Shown one piece after another: positions 1 to 8,636 of a stretch of 37,817 bases of DNA. Origin of the DNA: Arcobacter vandammei. Lineage in GTDB: Bacteria > Campylobacterota > Campylobacteria > Campylobacterales > Arcobacteraceae. The notes under the pieces were generated by a model. That model had not been told where the DNA came from. It made no database searches and saw only the letters and a program-made list of their open reading frames with translations. The DNA lies in assembly GCF_016106035.1 (NCBI RefSeq), contig NZ_JADKPZ010000019.1:1-37817 (forward strand), in the 5' to 3' direction. Numbering within the stretch: position 1 is the first letter of the stretch; each line of letters opens with the position of its first letter. The position numbers were made by a program, and so were the translations under genes.

Positions 1-131
1 GTATTTCTTTTATTATTCTTTACGAATTTTTAAAATAAGATTAACATATTCAGTTTACAAAGATTACTCTTCTTAACAAACCAAATCTTAGATTTTAAAG
101 AACTTAATTTTTTTAACTAAAATTATAAAAG

Positions 132-206
132 TGGCTCCGGCACCTGGGATCGAACCAGGGACCAAATGATTAACAGTCATCTACTCTACCGCTGAGCTAT
201 GCCGGA
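132..206 (-). tRNA. tRNA-Asn (anticodon GTT)
   Basis: Read on the minus strand this is a 75-base cloverleaf. The 7-bp acceptor stem pairs TCCGGCA with TGCCGGA, followed by discriminator G and an encoded CCA tail. The D-arm (GCTCAGCGGTAGAG) and T-arm (GGTTCGATCC) are canonical. The anticodon loop reads CTGTTAA, giving anticodon GTT for asparagine. A consensus promoter lies 43-71 bases upstream. No clear hairpin terminator follows before the window edge. Confidence 0.96.
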
Positions 207-248
207 ATAAAAAAACAATTTAAACCGTATCGGTCAAATTGGATGGGA

Positions 249-277
249 ATTATAATAGGATTTTTTTTCTTTGTCAA
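249..277 (-). promoter_or_regulatory. Sigma-70 promoter of tRNA-Asn
   Basis: On the minus strand there is TTGACA (272-277), a 17-base spacer, then TATAAT (249-254), both perfect consensus hexamers. Transcription would start near 242, about 36 bases before the mature tRNA 5' end. A full -35 consensus is notable because promoters of this phylum generally have weak -35 elements; stable-RNA promoters are the expected exception. Confidence 0.85.
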
Positions 278-404
278 GAGGTATATGCTTAAATTTGGCT
301 TAAATTTTGGGATTTATTGTAATTGTTCGGTTTCTTGGGCTTTGTAAGATGTTTATTTATTTTTTACAATACATGGGTTAAAGTTTTTTTAGTAGTGGTG
401 GTCT

Positions 405-424
405 GCAGGGACTGAGATCCCTGC
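405..424. other. GC-rich hairpin downstream of hemE
   Basis: GCAGGGA (405-411) and TCCCTGC (418-424) form a perfect 7-bp stem with a 6-base loop, inside a GC-rich patch (about 395-428) in otherwise AT-rich DNA. It sits about 30 bases past the hemE stop. No U-tract follows directly on the minus strand; the nearest T-rich run is on the plus-strand side at 384-390. It may be a hemE terminator or processing hairpin, or a fragment of a dispersed repeat. Confidence 0.5.
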
Positions 425-453
425 TCCTATTTAAACTAAAGAAAGAACAATTA

Positions 454-1491
454 TTATTTTTTACTAACTCTTTGACACTCTTTTACAAAGAAAATTGCAT
501 TTTCAACTGGAACATCAGGTAATATTCCATGTCCTAGATTAAAAATATGTCCCTCTCCTTGCATTACACTTTGAATAGCCTCAACACATTTTGTTGTCTC
601 TTCTTGTGAATACAATCTACAAGGTTCCATATTTCCTTGAAGAACATATTTATTTCCAAGTTTTTCCTTAGCTAGTGCCATTGGAGTTCCCCAATCTACA
701 CCAAATACATCGAAGTTTCCATAAACCAATCCTCTTTCTATAAATGCTGCAACTCCTTTTGGAAACATTATTACAGGAATATGTGGATATTTTTCTTTTA
801 TATACTCAGCAATTTCTACCATATATTTCCAAGAGAATTCATCATAACGACCAGGTTCAATTGCGGCTGCCCAAGAATCAAAGATTTGAACAACATCAGC
901 ACCTGCTAGGATCTGTTTTTCTAAATATAGTTTCACAACTTCTGTTACTTTTCTTAAAATTTTATGCAAAAACTCTGGGTTTGAATACATTATTTTTTTA
1001 CATAAACTATAAGTTTTTGTTCCTTGCCCTTCTATCATATAAGTTGCTAATGTCCATGGAGCTCCTGTAAATCCTATAAGAGCTTTATCTTCTGGTAATT
1101 GCTCTTTTAGAAGCCTAATTGTTTCATAAACATAAGTTAGTTTAGAAGCTGCTTCAACACCACCAATTAACTTATCTAAATCTGCTTCATTTTTTATAGG
1201 CTCTTTAAATACAGGTCCTTCACCTTGTAAAAAATCTAAATGCATTCCCATTTCATTTGGAATAACTAAAATATCGCTAAATAAAATTGCAGCATCAACT
1301 CCTACAATATCAAGTGGTTGAATAGTAACTTCAGCTGCTAATTTTGGATTATGACAAAGATTTAAAAAGTTTCCAGCTTTTGCTCTTACTTCCTTATACT
1401 CTTTTAAATATCTTCCTGCTTGTCTCATCATCCAAACTGGAGTATAAGGTGTTGGTTTTCTAAAACATGCATCTACAAAAATTTTTGACAT
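454..1491 (-). CDS. hemE: Uroporphyrinogen decarboxylase HemE
   Basis: Cytoplasmic heme-pathway enzyme that decarboxylates the four acetate side chains of uroporphyrinogen III to give coproporphyrinogen III. The 345 aa length is normal for the family. The N-terminal signature [10 protein letters not shown] places the two substrate-binding arginines at R23 and R27. The catalytic aspartate is D73 in ILFSDILV, the [10 protein letters not shown] stretch is present, and the late GHGI motif holds the conserved histidine. The start is ATG with AAGGA 7 bases upstream. It is the last gene of a minus-strand run gyrA-asd-yqhA-hemE, 13 bases after yqhA, and is probably cotranscribed. No oddities seen. 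Confidence 0.96.
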   Translation of the reverse strand: MSKIFVDACFRKPTPYTPVWMMRQAGRYLKEYKEVRAKAGNFLNLCHNPKLAAEVTIQPLDIVGVDAAILFSDILVIPNEMGMHLDFLQGEGPVFKEPIKNEADLDKLIGGVEAASKLTYVYETIRLLKEQLPEDKALIGFTGAPWTLATYMIEGQGTKTYSLCKKIMYSNPEFLHKILRKVTEVVKLYLEKQILAGADVVQIFDSWAAAIEPGRYDEFSWKYMVEIAEYIKEKYPHIPVIMFPKGVAAFIERGLVYGNFDVFGVDWGTPMALAKEKLGNKYVLQGNMEPCRLYSQEETTKCVEAIQSVMQGEGHIFNLGHGILPDVPVENAIFFVKECQRVSKK

Positions 1492-1504
1492 ATATTATTC
1501 CTTT

Positions 1505-2017
1505 TTATTTTTTTCCCACTTTACCACTAAAGTAAAGCCCAACAGATAATGCAACAATTGCCAATGCAAAATATAACAATTCCAATGGTGTTTCATATTT
1601 TGTATGTAAAACTCTTTGAAAATAGTTTACAACTAATACCATTATAATTACTTTTGCTAACTTATCTTTTAATTGATCAAGAGAGCTTATAGCTAAAACA
1701 GAATTGCAATCTTCCTCACTACAAGCCTCATCTATCTTTGAAATAAACAGTTCATAAATTCCAAAAGAAAAAATCAATAAAACAACAGCAATTAAGTATA
1801 AATCAATCGCAGCAATAACACCTGCGACTATATCTTCATGAAAATGTTCTGGATGTAAACCTTCTAAAAGAGTTGTAAGTACAAATTTTGCTACATTTAA
1901 AACATCAATACTTGCAACAATAAATAAAATTACAGAACCCATAAAACTAAAAATTACTGCAAGAATTACAATAAATCTACTCTTCCAAAGACCATTTTCT
2001 ATGAATTTTTTTAGCAT
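1505..2017 (-). CDS. YqhA/UPF0114 family membrane protein
   Basis: Integral inner-membrane protein of unknown function, 170 aa. Hydrophobic segments lie at about residues 14-36, 60-90, 120-135 and 145-163. The family hallmark, a long helix running through LYLIAVVLLIFSFGIYELF and ending in a KID-type motif, is clear, so I place it in the UPF0114 (YqhA) family. Its stop is 13 bases before hemE, and its ATG directly abuts the asd stop (TAAATG), which suggests translational coupling in the same operon. The genes around it do not point to a specific role. Confidence 0.85.
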   Translation of the reverse strand: MLKKFIENGLWKSRFIVILAVIFSFMGSVILFIVASIDVLNVAKFVLTTLLEGLHPEHFHEDIVAGVIAAIDLYLIAVVLLIFSFGIYELFISKIDEACSEEDCNSVLAISSLDQLKDKLAKVIIMVLVVNYFQRVLHTKYETPLELLYFALAIVALSVGLYFSGKVGKK

Positions 2018-3055
2018 TTATATATCGCTTTCTAACTCTATCCATTTTAATCCAATTCTAACTGCATTTGTTGCAGCCCCTACTCTTACTTGATCAGCTA
2101 CATTAAAATAGTGAACAATATTTGAAGAGTAAACATCTTTTCTAATTCTTCCTACATATGTATAATCTGTATCTGTTGAAATAATTGGCATTGGATATTT
2201 TTTATTTTCTAAATCATCTATTACTTTTACATTTTCAAAATTTGCTAATGCATTTCTAACTTCATCAACATCAACATCAATACCATCTTTAAAAGTAACT
2301 GTTAAGCTCTCACTATGAGATCTTAAAACTGGAACTCTAACACAAGTTGCTGCTACTTCAAAGTTTTTGTGCATAATTTTTTGAGTTTCATTTACCATTT
2401 TCATCTCTTCTTTTGTAAATCCATTTTCCATTGAAACATCAATTTGTGGGATTACATTTAGAGCTATTTGGTGAGCAAATGCTTTAATCTCAGTTTCATC
2501 CAATTTAAATGCAAAGAAATCTTGCATTTGTTGAACTAACTCTTCCATACCTTTTTTCCCAGCTCCTGAAACTGCTTGATATGTTGAAACATCTACTCTT
2601 TTTATTCCATAAAGTTCATCTAGTGGTTTTAAACTTTGTACCATTTGAATTGTTGAACAGTTTGGATTTGCAATAATACCGCTTTCTCTCCAAAATCTTA
2701 TATCTTCAGGATTTACTTCTGGAACAACAAGTGGAACTTTTGGGTCCATTCTAAAGTGGCTTGTATTATCAATTACAACAGCACCTGCTTCAACTGCATA
2801 TTTTGCAAATTCATCTGAGATACTTCCACCTGCACAAAAAAATGCAATTTCAACCTCTTGCTCTTCAAAAACAGTTGATGTAAGTTCTAAAACTGTTACA
2901 TCTTTATTTCTAAACTCTATTGTACTTCCAGCACTTCTTGCACTTGCAAGTGGAACTACTTTATTTACTGGAAAATCTAACTCTTCCATAACTCTAAAAA
3001 CTTCTTCTCCAACAGCACCAGTTGCTCCAACAACTGCAACATTAAATTTTCTCAT
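2018..3055 (-). CDS. asd: Aspartate-semialdehyde dehydrogenase
   Basis: Makes L-aspartate semialdehyde from aspartyl phosphate with NADPH, at the branch point to lysine/diaminopimelate, threonine and methionine. The protein is 345 aa from the chosen start. It has an N-terminal Rossmann motif (VVGATGAVG), the active-site cysteine in NPNCSTIQMV, the glycine-rich SGAGKKG, and the catalytic-histidine region RVPVLRSHSES. An in-frame ATG eight codons further upstream (3079) exists, but it would place extra residues before the Rossmann strand and has no ribosome binding site. The ATG at 3055 has GAGGAA 8 bases upstream, lying inside the last gyrA codons. The gap to gyrA is 4 bases, so translation is likely coupled. 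Confidence 0.95.
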   Translation of the reverse strand: MRKFNVAVVGATGAVGEEVFRVMEELDFPVNKVVPLASARSAGSTIEFRNKDVTVLELTSTVFEEQEVEIAFFCAGGSISDEFAKYAVEAGAVVIDNTSHFRMDPKVPLVVPEVNPEDIRFWRESGIIANPNCSTIQMVQSLKPLDELYGIKRVDVSTYQAVSGAGKKGMEELVQQMQDFFAFKLDETEIKAFAHQIALNVIPQIDVSMENGFTKEEMKMVNETQKIMHKNFEVAATCVRVPVLRSHSESLTVTFKDGIDVDVDEVRNALANFENVKVIDDLENKKYPMPIISTDTDYTYVGRIRKDVYSSNIVHYFNVADQVRVGAATNAVRIGLKWIELESDI

Positions 3056-3059
3056 ATTA

Positions 3060-5624
3060 TTATTCCTCACTATTTTCATTATTATCTATTAAACTTAAAA
3101 GGTTTGAATCTTTATCTTCATTTTCAATGACTTCACCATCTTCGTTATATCTAATTATATTCCCATTTTCATCTAACTCTATCTCTTCATCCTCTTTTGG
3201 ACATTTTGCAATAGATACAACTTTATCATCTTTATCAACATTTACAATTATTACTCCACTTGTATTTCTTCCAGCTTTTCTAATTGTTTGCATATCAACT
3301 CTAATCATTTTTCCAATTGAAGTTAAAAGCATTAAATCTTGTGTATCATCAACTAAAACTTCACCAATAATATTTCCAGTTTTAGGAGATAATTTCATGG
3401 CAATAACCCCTGAACCCGCTCTATTTGTAAGTCTATACTCTTCAATAGTTGTTCGTTTTCCAATTCCTTTTTCTGAAACTGTTAAAATCTCTTGCTCTTC
3501 ATTTTCAATTACATCAGCATCAACAACAAAATCGCTATCTATTTTAAACTTAATTCCTCTTACACCTCTTGTGCTTCTTCCTTGTTCTCTTGTTTTATCA
3601 ACTTCAAATCTAATACATTGACCTAGGCTTGTAAAAATCATTAAATATTGAGTATCTGCATTTGCAATTTTTGCTGTTACAATCTCATCATCTTCATCTA
3701 AAACAATAGCTCTTACACCATTACTTCTAATATTACTAAACTCTGCAAGGCTTGTTCTTTTTACAACTCCATTTTTTGTAAAGAATGCTAAAGATTTTGC
3801 TTCATCAAAATCACTTGTTGGAATAATTGCCATAATCTTTTCATCAGCTCTTAAGTTGATTAAATTTACAACTGCTTTTCCTTTTGCAACTCTACTTCCT
3901 TCAGGAATTTTATAAACTTTTAACCAATAAAGTTGTCCCATATTTGTAACGAACATTAAAGTATCGTGAGTATTACTTACAAAGAATCTCTCAATAAAGT
4001 CATCATCATGAGTTGTAACTGCAACTTTTCCTTTTCCACCTCTTTTTTGTTTTTCGTAAGCTTTTATAGGAACTCTTTTTACATAGCCGTTGTGAGTTAT
4101 TGTTACAACCATTGGTTCATTTGGAATTAAATCTTCAATATCAATCTCATCATAAGAGTCTTCAATCTCTGTTCTTCTAGGATTTGAGAACTTCTCTTTG
4201 ATTTCATTTAACTCTTCTTTAATAATCTCATTTAATTTTTCTTCACTTCTTAAAATCGATTCAAGTTCAGCAATTAAAATCATAAGCTCTTGATATTCAG
4301 CTTCTAGTTTATCTCTTTGAAGTCCTGTTAATCTTCCTAATCTCATATCTAAAATTGCTTGAGATTGAATATGACTTAAATCAAATCTCTGCTCCAAACT
4401 CTCTCTTGCTTCTGCATCATTTGAAGAGGCTCTAATAATTCTTACAACCTCATCAATATTATCAACAGCAATTTTTAAACCTTCTAAAATATGAGCTCTT
4501 GCTTTTGCTTTTTCTAAATCAAAAATTGTTCTTCTTATAATTACAGTTTTTCTATGAGACAAGAAAATATTTAATATTTCTGGAAGAGTAAATACTTTTG
4601 GCTCTTTATTATAAACTGCGAGTAAAATAATCCCAAATGTTGTCTCCATAGGAGTTGATTTGTAAAGATTATTTAATACAATTTCAGCCATAGCCTCTTT
4701 TTTAAGCTCAATTACAACTCTAATTCCTTCTCTATCAGACTCATCTCTAACTTCAGAGATTCCATCTATTTGCTTATCTTTTGCTAAATCAGCAATTTGC
4801 TCAATTAATCTTGCCTTATTTACTTGATAAGGAAGTTCATCAATAACAATAATCTCTTTTTTTGCTCTAGTTTCAATATGATGTTTTGCTCTTATTTTTA
4901 CTCGTCCACGACCAGTGTTATAAGCATCAATTATTCCTCTTCGTCCAAAAATTGTTCCACCAGTTGGAAAATCTGGACCTTGAACAAACTCCATTAAATC
5001 ATTTGCTTCAGCACTAGGATTATCAATTAAATATAAAATTGCATCTAAAAGCTCTCCTAAGTTATGTGGAGGAATTTTTGTAGCCATACCAACAGCAATT
5101 CCTTCACTTCCATTTAATAAAAGTGTTGGAACTCTTGTAGGAAGAACTGCTGGTTCTTTCATCGTATCATCATAGTTTGGTACAAAGTTTACTGTATCTT
5201 TATCTAAATCTCTTAAAACTTCTTCAGCTATTCGTGTCATTCTAGCTTCAGTATATCTCATGGCAGCAGCATTATCACCATCAACCGAACCAAAGTTTCC
5301 TTGTCCGTCCACAAGTGGAGCTCTCATAGAGAAGCTTTGAGCCATTCTTACAAGTGCATCATAAACAGAGCTATCGCCATGTGGGTGATACTTTCCTATA
5401 ACATCTCCAACAATTCTTGCTGATTTTTTATAAGCAACTTTTGAAGTTAAATTTAAATCATGCATTGCATACAAAATTCTTCTATGAACTGGTTTTAAAC
5501 CATCTTTAGCATCTGGTAATGCCCGTCCAATAATAACACTCATTGAGTAGTCTAAATATGAAGCTTTTACACTATCTTCAATATTTACATTTATAATGTC
5601 TTGATTTTCGAAAAGGTTTTCCAT
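3060..5624 (-). CDS. gyrA: DNA gyrase subunit A
   Basis: The 854 aa breakage-reunion subunit of gyrase, which introduces negative supercoils. The catalytic tyrosine is Y124 in AAMRYTEAR. The quinolone-resistance region reads [10 protein letters not shown] (80-89), with Ser at 85 and Asp at 89, the wild-type states at the positions equal to E. coli 83 and 87. The C-terminal beta-pinwheel carries the GyrA box as KRGGKGK near residue 540, and the protein ends in a highly acidic tail (about 810-854), as in many gyrases. It heads the operon with asd, yqhA and hemE. AAAGG lies about 10 bases before the ATG, at a slightly long spacing. Confidence 0.97.
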   Translation of the reverse strand: MENLFENQDIINVNIEDSVKASYLDYSMSVIIGRALPDAKDGLKPVHRRILYAMHDLNLTSKVAYKKSARIVGDVIGKYHPHGDSSVYDALVRMAQSFSMRAPLVDGQGNFGSVDGDNAAAMRYTEARMTRIAEEVLRDLDKDTVNFVPNYDDTMKEPAVLPTRVPTLLLNGSEGIAVGMATKIPPHNLGELLDAILYLIDNPSAEANDLMEFVQGPDFPTGGTIFGRRGIIDAYNTGRGRVKIRAKHHIETRAKKEIIVIDELPYQVNKARLIEQIADLAKDKQIDGISEVRDESDREGIRVVIELKKEAMAEIVLNNLYKSTPMETTFGIILLAVYNKEPKVFTLPEILNIFLSHRKTVIIRRTIFDLEKAKARAHILEGLKIAVDNIDEVVRIIRASSNDAEARESLEQRFDLSHIQSQAILDMRLGRLTGLQRDKLEAEYQELMILIAELESILRSEEKLNEIIKEELNEIKEKFSNPRRTEIEDSYDEIDIEDLIPNEPMVVTITHNGYVKRVPIKAYEKQKRGGKGKVAVTTHDDDFIERFFVSNTHDTLMFVTNMGQLYWLKVYKIPEGSRVAKGKAVVNLINLRADEKIMAIIPTSDFDEAKSLAFFTKNGVVKRTSLAEFSNIRSNGVRAIVLDEDDEIVTAKIANADTQYLMIFTSLGQCIRFEVDKTREQGRSTRGVRGIKFKIDSDFVVDADVIENEEQEILTVSEKGIGKRTTIEEYRLTNRAGSGVIAMKLSPKTGNIIGEVLVDDTQDLMLLTSIGKMIRVDMQTIRKAGRNTSGVIIVNVDKDDKVVSIAKCPKEDEEIELDENGNIIRYNEDGEVIENEDKDSNLLSLIDNNENSEE

Positions 5625-5657
5625 AAAAAAAGGCCTTTGTTAATTAAAATTAGCAAG

Positions 5658-5663
5658 ATTTTA
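5658..5663 (-). promoter_or_regulatory. Candidate -10 element for gyrA
   Basis: On the minus strand the sequence GATAAAATC contains TAAAAT, 34 bases before the gyrA ATG. A similar GGATAAAATC lies before glmS. There is no convincing -35, which is usual in this phylum. This is a weak prediction by eye. Confidence 0.3.
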
Positions 5664-5714
5664 TCTAAACTTGGCTTAGTAATAGTTGTAATAAGATTTT
5701 ATTTATAGATTAAT

Positions 5715-5749
5715 AAAAAAAGGCTTAGAAGAAAACTTCTAAGCCTTTT
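5715..5749 (-). terminator. Rho-independent terminator after the DUF465 gene
   Basis: A 14-bp perfect stem (AAAAGGCTTAGAAG with CTTCTAAGCCTTTT) and a 4-base loop. On the minus strand it runs into seven consecutive T, 20 bases after the small gene's stop. It separates that gene from the gyrA promoter. Confidence 0.9.
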
Positions 5750-5769
5750 AAAAATGAGATAGAAAAAGA

Positions 5770-5985
5770 TTATTTCTCAGCTTTGAATTTTACTATCATA
5801 GAGTAAATTTCATCTTTAAGTCTTAATTTCTCTTTTTTCTTAGTTTCAATTGTAAATTGATCAGCATGTCCATTTTCTAAGTTTGTAATTTCATGATCTA
5901 AATCATTATGTTTATCAAAAACTCTTGCAAAATGTGTATCTGTTTGTCTTAACTCAGCTATTGCATCTCTATGTTCGTGAAGCAT
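5770..5985 (-). CDS. Small YdcH-like (DUF465) protein
   Basis: A 71 aa charged, helical protein that fits the DUF465/YdcH family. It opens with a histidine-rich helix, followed by the typical HFARVFDKHNDLDHEI block (18-33), a short loop, and a second helix with EKLRLKDEIYSMI (52-64). The family is predicted to form a coiled-coil hairpin; its function is not known. The start is ATG with AAGGAT 5 bases upstream. It has its own candidate promoter and a strong terminator, so it is probably a single-gene unit between argJ and gyrA. Confidence 0.85.
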   Translation of the reverse strand: MLHEHRDAIAELRQTDTHFARVFDKHNDLDHEITNLENGHADQFTIETKKKEKLRLKDEIYSMIVKFKAEK

Positions 5986-6018
5986 TATCTATCCTTGGTT
6001 GAAATTTAAATTTGGAGG

Positions 6019-6024
6019 ATTATA
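6019..6024 (-). promoter_or_regulatory. Candidate -10 element for the DUF465 gene
   Basis: A perfect TATAAT on the minus strand, 33 bases before the ATG, in the gap between the argJ stop and this gene. No clear -35. The presence of a terminator after the gene supports an independent transcript. Confidence 0.5.
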
Positions 6025-6042
6025 TATAAAAAGTTCTTAAAA

Positions 6043-7233
6043 TTAACTTCTATAATCTGCATTTATCTCTACATATTTATAACCTAAATCACAACCATAG
6101 GCTATAAATTTACCATTTCCAAGACCTAAATCACAAATAATTTTATACTTATCTTTTTTTAAAACTTCACCTGCTTTTGCTTCTGTTGCTTCATCAAAAC
6201 AAATTTCTCCCTTATTGAAAACAATAACATCATTATACGAAATTACAAGTTTTTCATCATCGCAAGTTACTTGTGATGCTCCTATTGTTGAAGCAATTCT
6301 TCCAAAATTTGGGTCTTCCCCAAAAAGTGCTGTTTTTACTAAAAGTGAATTAGAAAGTGCTTTTGCTGCAATTTCTGCCTCTTTGTCATTTGCAGCATTT
6401 ATTACTTCAAAAGCTGCAACTTTTTTTGCACCTTCACCATCGGCTACCATTAGCATTGCCATATCATACATTACCAGCCTTAAAGCTTCACTAAATGCCT
6501 CTTTATCATAAGCATTTGATTTTCCATTTGCTAAAACCATAACTGTGTCATTTGTTGAAGTATCTCCATCAACACTAATAGCATTAAAAGTTGTGTGTGA
6601 ATTTTTCTCTAATGCCTCTTCTATATCATTAAATGGTACATCTGCATCTGTACAAATAAAGCATAGCATTGTTGCTAGATTTGGGTTTATCATTCCAGCA
6701 CCTTTTGCAACCGCTCCTATTTTAAAGCTTTTCCCATTTTCTAACTTTACTTCATAAAGGCAAGTTTTAGAATATGCATCTGTTGTCATAATAGCTTTTG
6801 ATAAATTCTCTCCATTTTTAGCACTTAAATCAAATTTTTTTGCACCATTTACAAGTTTTTCTATTGGAAGTCTATTTCCAATAACTCCTGTACTACTCAT
6901 AACTGGATTAAACAATTTAAAAGATCCAAAATCAAGTTGTGAAAAAAGAGTGTTTATATCTTCAATTCCTTTTCTTCCTGTCAAGGCATTTGCATTTTTT
7001 GAATTTATTAATACAAAGTTTGTTTTAAAACCTTTTTCATAAGCTAAATAGTGTTTAAGTGGTGCTGCTTGAAATTTGTTATTTGTAAAAACTGCTCCAA
7101 CCGTACAAGGTTCGTTTGTATATATAAATCCTAAATCATTATTTCCATTTGGTTTAAGTCCTATATGAATTCCATCACAAAAAAATCCATCTATTTTGTC
7201 TATAAACCCTTTTATTGGTAAAATTGTAAACAT
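6043..7233 (-). CDS. argJ: Bifunctional glutamate N-acetyltransferase/amino-acid acetyltransferase ArgJ
   Basis: Transfers the acetyl group from N-acetylornithine to glutamate, recycling acetyl in arginine synthesis, and often also makes N-acetylglutamate from acetyl-CoA. ArgJ cleaves itself before a threonine; here that is T188 in NPNLATML, just after KGAGMI. Other family features are SSTGVIGNRLP (113-123) and the C-terminal EINADYRS. The chosen ATG (7233) has AAGGAG 8 bases upstream inside the end of the preceding channel gene; a start seven codons upstream (7254) has none. The gap to the channel stop is 1 base, so the two are coupled. At 396 aa it is a normal length. Whether it is mono- or bifunctional cannot be told from sequence. 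Confidence 0.95.
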   Translation of the reverse strand: MFTILPIKGFIDKIDGFFCDGIHIGLKPNGNNDLGFIYTNEPCTVGAVFTNNKFQAAPLKHYLAYEKGFKTNFVLINSKNANALTGRKGIEDINTLFSQLDFGSFKLFNPVMSSTGVIGNRLPIEKLVNGAKKFDLSAKNGENLSKAIMTTDAYSKTCLYEVKLENGKSFKIGAVAKGAGMINPNLATMLCFICTDADVPFNDIEEALEKNSHTTFNAISVDGDTSTNDTVMVLANGKSNAYDKEAFSEALRLVMYDMAMLMVADGEGAKKVAAFEVINAANDKEAEIAAKALSNSLLVKTALFGEDPNFGRIASTIGASQVTCDDEKLVISYNDVIVFNKGEICFDEATEAKAGEVLKKDKYKIICDLGLGNGKFIAYGCDLGYKYVEINADYRS

Positions 7234-7234
7234 C

Positions 7235-8362
7235 TTATATCTCCTTTGGTTCATTTGTTAAATTTAAAACTCTCTTCGCTCTAGCAATTCCTTTAGAAGA
7301 GCCTACTATTAAAAGTTTTGAGCCTTTATTTATAATCTTATCTCCTCTTGGAAGTTGAATAAAAATTCCACTAGCTTCAGTTATTCCAATAACAGAGATT
7401 TTTAAAGTCTCTCTTAAGTTTAGCTCTCCTAAACTTTTTTCTACAATCCAAGATGTATCTTTTATAATCAAATCTTCCATTGTAATTGGACTATCTTTTT
7501 TATATAAAAATTCATCCAAAATATTTTCCATATCAGGGCTTATTGCCATAGCACTTACTCTTTTTGCCATAAGAGATGGTGTTGCTACAACTTTATCAGC
7601 TCCTAATTTTTTTAATCTTAACTTCTCATTTAAAGTTTCGGCATTTGAAATTATTAAAAATGGTGTTCTTTCTAGTTCTTTTTCATAAAGTCTAACTGAT
7701 GCAATAAGTGTAATATTATCAGAGATATTTTTAGATAATGAAATAGCACCTTTTGCTGAACTTAAATGAGATTTTAAAAAAGCATCTTCTTTATATGGTT
7801 CTTCTTTCACAAAATATGGATAGCCATGCTCTTTTGCAATATCTTCTATATTATCACTTGGATCAACAACCACAAAAGGAATATGATTTTCTCTAAACTG
7901 TTTTGCTACTTGTGCTGTATATTCATTGTGATAACACAATACAAAGTGCTTTCTTAGTCTTGCTATTTTAAAAAGCATTCTTCTCTCCCTTAATAATTCT
8001 CTTAAATTACCATTTGTAAAAACATCTATTACAATTCCAACCCCAAATATAAGGCTTGAAAAACCAGCTAACATTAAAAAAACTGTGAAAATAATAGTCT
8101 CATTTCTAAAATGATCTTCATTTAAAGCACCAAAACCAGTGTTTGTAAGTGTATATGCGGCTTGAAATAAACCTTGCATTATTGTATAGTTTTCTAAATA
8201 TACATATCCCAAAGTTCCTATCATCATTAAAAGTTGAATAAGAATTAATGGTAATCTTAAAGGTTTTAGCTTTGAATAAATTAGTGGATCTAAATCGTAT
8301 TGAGGTTTGGCTGACTTAATCTCCCAGCCGATAGTTTTTTTAAAGCTTGTATAAAAGCTCAT
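7235..8362 (-). CDS. Two-TM potassium channel with RCK/TrkA domains
   Basis: A 375 aa membrane protein laid out as TM1 (about 37-56), pore loop, TM2 (about 88-115), an RCK N-domain (about 138-260) and a TrkA-C-like domain (about 285-370). The selectivity filter reads TNTGFG (73-78), a variant of the usual TVGYG. The RCK Rossmann turn, normally GxGxxG, reads CYHNEY (143-148) and lacks all the glycines, although the following strand ending in VVVDP is kept. This points to a K+ channel with altered or lost nucleotide binding. It lies between rpmB and argJ. The start ATG directly follows an 8-bp hairpin and has only a weak AAAGTG ribosome site. Ion specificity is inferred from the family. Confidence 0.85.
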   Translation of the reverse strand: MSFYTSFKKTIGWEIKSAKPQYDLDPLIYSKLKPLRLPLILIQLLMMIGTLGYVYLENYTIMQGLFQAAYTLTNTGFGALNEDHFRNETIIFTVFLMLAGFSSLIFGVGIVIDVFTNGNLRELLRERRMLFKIARLRKHFVLCYHNEYTAQVAKQFRENHIPFVVVDPSDNIEDIAKEHGYPYFVKEEPYKEDAFLKSHLSSAKGAISLSKNISDNITLIASVRLYEKELERTPFLIISNAETLNEKLRLKKLGADKVVATPSLMAKRVSAMAISPDMENILDEFLYKKDSPITMEDLIIKDTSWIVEKSLGELNLRETLKISVIGITEASGIFIQLPRGDKIINKGSKLLIVGSSKGIARAKRVLNLTNEPKEI

Positions 8363-8383
8363 TTAAGCACTTTATGTGCTTAA
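8363..8383 (-). other. Hairpin between rpmB stop and channel start
   Basis: TTAAGCAC (8363-8370) and GTGCTTAA (8376-8383) form an 8-bp perfect stem with a 5-base loop, filling the whole 21-base gap between the two genes. It has no U-tract, so a terminator is unlikely. In the mRNA it would cover the place where the channel's ribosome binding site should be. Confidence 0.6.
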
Positions 8384-8572
8384 TTATGAGTGTTTTTTAA
8401 GAGTTCTTAACTCTTTTGCTGAAATTCTTAGTTTTGTAGTTGTTCCATCTTCTAATGTAACTCTTACAGTTCTAATGTTTGGTAAAAATCTTCTTTTTGT
8501 TCTGTTTTTAGCGTGACTTACGTTGTTTCCAACCATTGGTCCTTTTCCAGAAATTGCACATTTTCTTGACAT
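8384..8572 (-). CDS. rpmB: 50S ribosomal protein L28
   Basis: A 62 aa basic ribosomal protein of the large subunit. The opening [12 protein letters not shown], then [18 protein letters not shown] and a basic C-terminus are standard L28. The zinc-ribbon cysteine pairs seen in some L28 forms are absent; only C5 is present. The ATG has AAGGAAG 6 bases upstream. The channel gene follows 21 bases downstream and may be cotranscribed. Confidence 0.97.
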   Translation of the reverse strand: MSRKCAISGKGPMVGNNVSHAKNRTKRRFLPNIRTVRVTLEDGTTTKLRISAKELRTLKKHS

Positions 8573-8608
8573 TTGTCTTCCTTTTTATATAGTGAAAAAT
8601 ATTTGCGT

Positions 8609-8614
8609 ATTGTA
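8609..8614 (-). promoter_or_regulatory. Candidate -10 element for rpmB
   Basis: TACAAT on the minus strand, 36 bases before the rpmB ATG, in the short gap after the glycosyltransferase stop. No recognisable -35. Confidence 0.4.
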
Positions 8615-8636
8615 TCTTAATTATCTTAAGGTATAT

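Noticed and set aside
744-1070. Plus-strand ORF inside hemE, and similar long ORFs opposite gyrA, groEL, metK, xseA and others
   Set aside because: They lie antisense within clearly real genes, have leucine/serine-rich composition typical of reversed AT-rich codons, and have no ribosome sites.
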